Positions 60,098 through 64,000 of a stretch of DNA of 64,000 nt are shown here, in pieces. The stretch comes from Streptomyces roseofulvus (GTDB taxonomy: Bacteria > Actinomycetota > Actinomycetes > Streptomycetales > Streptomycetaceae): positions 7,750,001 through 7,814,000 of the forward strand of contig NZ_BAAAWE010000001.1 in assembly GCF_039534915.1 (NCBI RefSeq). Direction: 5' to 3'. The notes beneath the pieces are model-generated. The model did not search any database. It had not been told where the DNA came from and saw only the letters and a program-made list of their open reading frames with translations. The translations under genes were made by a program, and so were the position numbers. Each line of letters opens with the position of its first letter. Positions within the stretch are counted from its first letter, which is position 1.

Positions 60098-60460
60098 ATG
60101 AAGCTGCGCAGCACCCTCGGCGCGTCACTCGGCGCCCTCGCCCTCGTCCTGTCGACGGCCGGCTCGGCCCAGGCCGCCCAGGGCGAGTTCCACTACAAGT
60201 ACGTCGACGGCTTCGGCCAGGAGAACACCGTCACCCTGCACGACCCGCACAGCGGCAAGTGCATCAACCTCGACGCCGTCGGCGAGGACGACGAACTCCC
60301 CGGCTACGGCCCGCACAACGACACCGACACCGCCGTGACCGTCTACGTGGGCGCGAACTGCGAGGGCCCCGAGTGGCGCCTCAAGGCCCACGGCAAGCCC
60401 GCCAAGGACACCCTGGAACTCCGCTCGGTCCGCTTCGACGCACCCGTCGCCGCCCAGTAG
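60098..60460 (+). CDS. Small secreted protein
   Basis: 120 residues; ATG 60098 with GGGAAGGGA. Residues 1-27 are a Sec signal peptide (MKLRSTL, hydrophobic GASLGALALVLSTAGS, cleavage after AQA). The mature ~93 residues contain two cysteines (GKCINL and GANCEG) likely to form a disulfide, and acidic/aromatic beta-type sequence (FHYKYVDGFGQENTVTLHD). The Cys spacing and size recall small exported actinomycete proteins of unknown function. It is monocistronic with its own strong terminator. Confidence 0.82.
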   Translation: MKLRSTLGASLGALALVLSTAGSAQAAQGEFHYKYVDGFGQENTVTLHDPHSGKCINLDAVGEDDELPGYGPHNDTDTAVTVYVGANCEGPEWRLKAHGKPAKDTLELRSVRFDAPVAAQ

Positions 60461-60471
60461 CCGGCACGCAC

Positions 60472-60501
60472 AAGGGCCGCCCCGAAAAGGGGGCGGCCCT
60501 T
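60472..60501 (+). terminator. Strong intrinsic terminator
   Basis: AAGGGCCGCCCC (60472-60483) and GGGGCGGCCCTT (60490-60501) are exact reverse complements around a GAAAAG loop, 12 bp after the stop of the secreted-protein gene. Confidence 0.9.
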
Positions 60502-60572
60502 CGCCGTGCCCCGACGCTAGATTGGTGACCTTCGGCAGGCGAAGGCCCCCGGAGTCCCCGAAGGCGACCGCC

Positions 60573-61355
60573 ATGCCCCACCAGCCCCGCCCGACCGCCG
60601 ACCGCCCCACGCCCCCGACGGCCCGTCGGCTGGACGAAGCCCTGACCGGCCTGACCGACACCTTCCGCGGCATGGCCGCCCACCCCGACGAGCACAACTG
60701 CGCCTGCCACTGGGGCAGCGCGCAAGAGCTCGCCCTCCTCAAGACCCCCGACGTGCGGCTGGACGCCGACCTTCTGCGGCGTACCTGGCACGCCACCGAC
60801 TGGACGCACCGAGGTTCCGTCCTGCGCCGCATCCTGCCCCAGTTCGCCACGGCCCTCGCCGACGGCAGCGTCGACACCGCCTCCGACCTGGAGAGCGCGG
60901 GCCGCGCCTTCGCCATGTCGGGCTGGCGGGCGTGGCCCGCCGAGCAGACCGCCGCGGTCGAGGAGTTCCTGCATGCGTGGTGGGCGCACACGCTCGCCGA
61001 CCCGACTCCCGCCGTCCCCGCCCACCACGTCCTGCTCCTGACGGCGGAGGCCACGGGCACCCTGACCCCCTGGCTGGCCACCTGGGAGGCGACGCCCACT
61101 CCCGAGGCGGACCGGCACCTGGCCGAGGCGGTCGAGCACTGGGCGTACGACCTGCTCGCCGACCAACTGCCGTGGAGCGCCTGGGCGGCCGAGGAGGAGA
61201 CGCGCGCCGAACTGACCGCCTGGCTGGTCCGCCACGCCCCCGCCCGCCTCCGCGCCCACGGCGCACCGGAGGACCTCCTCCACCGCGTACGCCTCCTCGG
61301 CGTCACCGGCCCGGCCCGCTGGGACGACCCCCACTGGCCCGACTACCGGTACTGA
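60573..61355 (+). CDS. Hypothetical protein with CxCHWG motif
   Basis: 260 residues; ATG 60573. An upstream in-frame GTG at 60522 is less likely because it adds basic residues with no ribosome site. The notable feature is HNCACHWGSAQELALLKTP near residue 48, a Cys-x-Cys-His cluster that could bind metal, followed by helical sequence rich in Trp (WHATDWTHRGSVLRRILPQF, WAAEEETRAELTAWLVRH). Soluble; no known family recognised. Stand-alone between the terminator and the DHFR-like gene. Confidence 0.72.
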   Translation: MPHQPRPTADRPTPPTARRLDEALTGLTDTFRGMAAHPDEHNCACHWGSAQELALLKTPDVRLDADLLRRTWHATDWTHRGSVLRRILPQFATALADGSVDTASDLESAGRAFAMSGWRAWPAEQTAAVEEFLHAWWAHTLADPTPAVPAHHVLLLTAEATGTLTPWLATWEATPTPEADRHLAEAVEHWAYDLLADQLPWSAWAAEEETRAELTAWLVRHAPARLRAHGAPEDLLHRVRLLGVTGPARWDDPHWPDYRY

Positions 61356-61470
61356 CCACGGAGGAACACGGCGGGCGAGGGGGCCCGGGATCTCCCGAAG
61401 GTGTGGTTTCGTGGAGTGACGTGCCCCAGGGGCGCACCGGCGAGCCGATACCCGAGGTGGTCTTCTCCTG

Positions 61471-62031
61471 ATGCGTAACGTGACCTATTCCATGGGCGTC
61501 TCACTGGACGGCTACATCGTGGGACCCGACGGCGACTTCGCCTGGACGGACCCCGGCGACGAGGTCTTCCGGTCCTTCATCGACGAGATCCGCGAGGTCG
61601 ACGTCCACCTCATGGGCCGACGGCTCTACGAGACGATGCTCTACTGGGAGACCGTCGACCTCTCGACCCTCGACGACGCCGAGCGCGAATGGGCCGCGCT
61701 CTGGAACCCCCTCCCCAAGGTCGTCTTCTCCCGCACGCTGTCGGCGGTCCAGGGCAACGCCCGCCTGGCCACCGGCAGCCTGGCGGAGGAGATCGCACGC
61801 CTACGGGCCGAGCCGGGGGACGGCGACATCGCGATCGGCGGCGCCGCCCTCGCCGCCGAGGCGGCCGCCCTGGGCCTGATCGACGAGTACCGCGCACGCG
61901 TCCACCCCCTGCTCGTGGGCGGCGGCACCCCCTTCTTCCCGAGAGACGAGCGCAGGGTGAACCTCGAACTCGTCGACACCCGCACCTACGAAGGAAAGGT
62001 GCTGTACGTCCGCTACCGGGTGGCGCGGTGA
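61471..62031 (+). CDS. Dihydrofolate reductase-like (RibD C-terminal) protein
   Basis: 186 residues from ATG 61471. Pattern MRNVTYSMGVSLDGYIVGPDGDFAW, LMGRRLYETMLYWE, KVVFSRTL, GDIAIGGAALAAEAAALGLIDEYRARVHPLLVGGGTPFFP is the RibD_C/DHFR-like NADPH-dependent reductase family (YyaP/YwjB type). A pteridine or other carbonyl/imine substrate is expected; the physiological role is unknown. Confidence 0.9.
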   Translation: MRNVTYSMGVSLDGYIVGPDGDFAWTDPGDEVFRSFIDEIREVDVHLMGRRLYETMLYWETVDLSTLDDAEREWAALWNPLPKVVFSRTLSAVQGNARLATGSLAEEIARLRAEPGDGDIAIGGAALAAEAAALGLIDEYRARVHPLLVGGGTPFFPRDERRVNLELVDTRTYEGKVLYVRYRVAR

Positions 62032-62199
62032 CGACACCCGCCCCGAGGCGGCCGCCGTCTCGGCGCGGGAGGATATGCCGTTGCGACGAGGCCCCGCCCT
62101 CGGTGAGCTGACCCCATGGACGGTGCGACGGGACCGGCACGGGAGACGTGAGCGGAAGACGAGCATCCGGCCGTACGACGACCGGAGCCCTGGCGCGCC

Positions 62200-63363
62200 G
62201 TGGCGGTGCTCGCCGCCCTGATGCTGGCCGCGTTCACCTTCAACACCGCGGAGAACCTGCCCATCGGGCTCCTCGACGGCATCTCCGAAGGCCTGCGGGT
62301 CTCCGTGTCGGCGGTCGGCCTCCTGGTCACCGGTTACGGAGTGACCGTGGCCGTCGCGTCCGTCCCGCTCGCCCACGCGGTGAGGACGGTGCCGCGGCGT
62401 CACGTCCTGGCGGCACTCCTCGCCGCACTGGTGGTCGCCAGCCTCGCCGCCGCGACGGCCCCCTCCTACGGCGTGCTCCTCGCGGCACGGCTGCTGACCG
62501 CGCTGGCCCAGGCGCTCTTCTGGGCCGTGATGGGGCCGGTGGCGGTGGGACTGTTCGCACCGGCGGTCCGCGGGCGCGTGGTCGGGGCGCTCTCCGTCGC
62601 GGGCTCGCTCGCCCTGGTCCTCGGCGTACCCGCGGGAACGTGGCTGGGGCGGCATACCGACTGGCAGGTGCCGGTGGCGCTGATCGCGCTGCTGGGCGGG
62701 GTCTCCCTGGTGACGATCGCCCTCCTGCTGCCGACCTCACGCCCGGAAGAGGAACCCGCCGCCTACGCCCCCGATCCGGACACCCGCAGGTTCGGCATCG
62801 TCCTGGCGGCGGGCGCACTCTCCGCGGCGGGAGCGTTCGCGGGATTCACCTACATCGTGAAGTTCCTCGACGAGGTGACCGGCTTCGCGCCGCAGACGGT
62901 CAGCGCCCTGCTCATGCTCGTCGGCATCGCCTGCCTGGCGGGAGTGACCGTCACCGGCACCCTGCTGGACCGCCACCCGCACGCCGCACTCACCACAGCG
63001 GTGGCCACCCAGGCCGCGGGGATGATCGGCCTGTACGCGGCCGGCACCGATCCGGTGGCGGCGCCGGCGTTCCTGATCGTGAGGGGCGCCGCGCTGGGTC
63101 CCGTCTTCATGACCACCCAGAACGCGATGCTGCACTGCGCTCCCGCCCGCACGGACATCGCCCTGGCGGCGAACTCCGGCGCCTACAACGCCGGCATCGC
63201 GGGGGGCGCCGCGCTGGGAGGACTCGTCCTGTCCTTCGCCGGCCCCCGAGAGACCTTCCTCGCGGGCGGTCTCCTCACCACCACGGCCTGTGCCGTCCTC
63301 CTCGTCGGCGAGCGCCACCTCCACCACCGGACCGGGTCGAGGCGCCGAGCACACTTCTCATGA
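62200..63363 (+). CDS. MFS transporter (drug-efflux type), possibly 5'-frameshifted
   Basis: 387 residues from GTG 62200. Hydrophobic segments begin immediately (VAVLAALMLAAFTFNTAENLPIGLL), with VPLAHAVRTVPRRHVL as the loop-2/3 signature and SVAGSLALVLGVPAGTWLGRH as motif C, like AraJ/PbuE-type exporters. The N-terminal cytoplasmic part is missing: in-frame sequence reads PAVRRPEPWRA back to a stop at 62149-62151 with no start codon, while GTG 62148 with GGGAG lies one frame away. A single-base indel between 62152 and 62199 would restore a normal N-terminus. Confidence 0.85.
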   Translation: MAVLAALMLAAFTFNTAENLPIGLLDGISEGLRVSVSAVGLLVTGYGVTVAVASVPLAHAVRTVPRRHVLAALLAALVVASLAAATAPSYGVLLAARLLTALAQALFWAVMGPVAVGLFAPAVRGRVVGALSVAGSLALVLGVPAGTWLGRHTDWQVPVALIALLGGVSLVTIALLLPTSRPEEEPAAYAPDPDTRRFGIVLAAGALSAAGAFAGFTYIVKFLDEVTGFAPQTVSALLMLVGIACLAGVTVTGTLLDRHPHAALTTAVATQAAGMIGLYAAGTDPVAAPAFLIVRGAALGPVFMTTQNAMLHCAPARTDIALAANSGAYNAGIAGGAALGGLVLSFAGPRETFLAGGLLTTTACAVLLVGERHLHHRTGSRRRAHFS

Positions 63364-63502
63364 CGGGAACCGGCGCAGTTCATCGAGCGCGGCACGACGA
63401 GGCCGCACCGGCTCGGCGCTGCGGCGGCTGCGGGGGAGTGGCCGGCCTACGGGCACCCCGCCCCGGCCGTACCCGCCCGCCCCCGCCCCTACGCCGCCGC
63501 CA

Positions 63503-63904
63503 TCACCGCTCGTCGTCGACGAGCGACGAGCCGGCTCTGCGCGCGAGCCGACGACGGACCCGACGCAGCCGGTCGACGCCACGTACGCCGCCCTCGGGAT
63601 CCGCCGCGACACGGCGCTGGAGCGTACCGTCGACGACGGCCCCCAGAGGCGCGTCGGGAAACTTCCGCCACCGCTTCGGCCGCCGACCGCTCATACGCTC
63701 TTCGACAGCATCGGCACGGGCGTCATCGAGTGACCCCAGGAGCGTGGTCAGCGCGGTCTGCGCGTGCCGTCGGTTGGCAGTGTGCTGAAACCGCTTGTTC
63801 CGGCGGATGTTCTTGCGCGAACTCTTGTCGTTCTCGCCGTAGCTGTTCCGGCGATCCTTGAGGTAACTCAGCCGCTTCTTCTCCTGCGGCGACCTCCGCT
63901 TCAC
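63503..63904 (-). CDS. Conserved-looking basic hypothetical protein
   Basis: 133 residues from GTG 63904, preceded by GGAGGGGG. The start reads VKRRSPQEKKRLSYLKDRRNSYGENDKSSRKNIRRNKRFQHTANRRH, highly basic and Asn/Lys-rich, unlike surrounding GC-driven sequence; codon use is less GC-rich, so it is likely a true and distinct gene. The C-terminal half is Arg/Asp-rich. No enzyme motif; a nucleic-acid-binding role is possible from charge only. The 139 bp between it and the MFS gene and the last ~95 bp of the window show nothing definite. Confidence 0.7.
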   Translation of the reverse strand: MKRRSPQEKKRLSYLKDRRNSYGENDKSSRKNIRRNKRFQHTANRRHAQTALTTLLGSLDDARADAVEERMSGRRPKRWRKFPDAPLGAVVDGTLQRRVAADPEGGVRGVDRLRRVRRRLARRAGSSLVDDER

Positions 63905-64000
63905 CGACCCGCGCCCCCTCCGACTCCCGGTTCTTCCTGTCCCACGACGTTGTAGGTCAGTCCGAGAGGCGAAACCCACCGATCTGGTACTCCAGCCCCT

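Overview
The window is chromosomal DNA from a high-GC actinomycete, almost certainly Streptomyces or a close relative. GC is very high with G/C-rich third codon positions, GTG/TTG starts and stop/start overlaps are common, and the gene families (LuxR-type LAL regulator, class II lanthipeptide synthetase, MbtH/NRPS, GlxA and WYL regulators, P450 plus 3Fe-4S ferredoxin) are typical. I see no tRNA, rRNA, CRISPR array or transposase.

Layout. 1-4.2 kb: the tail of a SAM methyltransferase, then a macro-domain protein followed by a fusion of a uracil-DNA-glycosylase-like domain to an R-S-ExE ADP-ribosyltransferase, then a membrane-anchored helical-repeat protein. 4.2-12.5 kb: a LAL regulator, a 76-residue candidate precursor peptide with no cysteine, a LanM, and a divergent XRE/NTPase regulator across a shared promoter with a perfect inverted repeat. 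12.8-43.9 kb: one long, mostly translationally coupled operon. It encodes coenzyme-B12 glutamate mutase (both subunits), an asparaginyl-tRNA-synthetase-like asparagine synthetase, an FMN glutamate-synthase-like protein, an MFS exporter, an amidase, an MbtH protein, two NRPSs (A-T-(C-A-T)x4 and (C-A-T)x2-TE, seven modules), a SnoaL-like protein and a branched-chain aminotransferase. The simplest reading is a heptapeptide pathway that makes its own 3-methylaspartate (perhaps 3-methylasparagine); the last residue is predicted to be serine.

43.9-48.7 kb: a lipid block of glycerol-3-phosphate dehydrogenase, TetR, alkyl-DHAP-synthase-like flavoprotein and diacylglycerol-kinase-like enzyme. 48.7-54.4 kb: ferredoxin and P450, a dienelactone-hydrolase-like protein, a GlxA regulator, and a membrane-anchored adenylation-like protein that has lost its key motifs. 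54.4-64 kb: a GNAT/ATP-grasp fusion, DUF2332, WYL regulator, RidA, a small secreted protein with a strong terminator, DHFR-like and MFS proteins, and several hypotheticals.

Two things stand out. The first is the macro / UDG-ART gene pair, which looks like a compact ADP-ribosylation writer-reader or eraser module aimed at nucleic acid or bases. The second is the plasticity of the NRPS locus: adenylation domains 3 and 5 share an almost identical ~700 bp block, domain 5 is a mosaic of domains 2 and 3, and short in-frame tandem repeats have expanded at the ends or in linkers of at least five proteins across the window.
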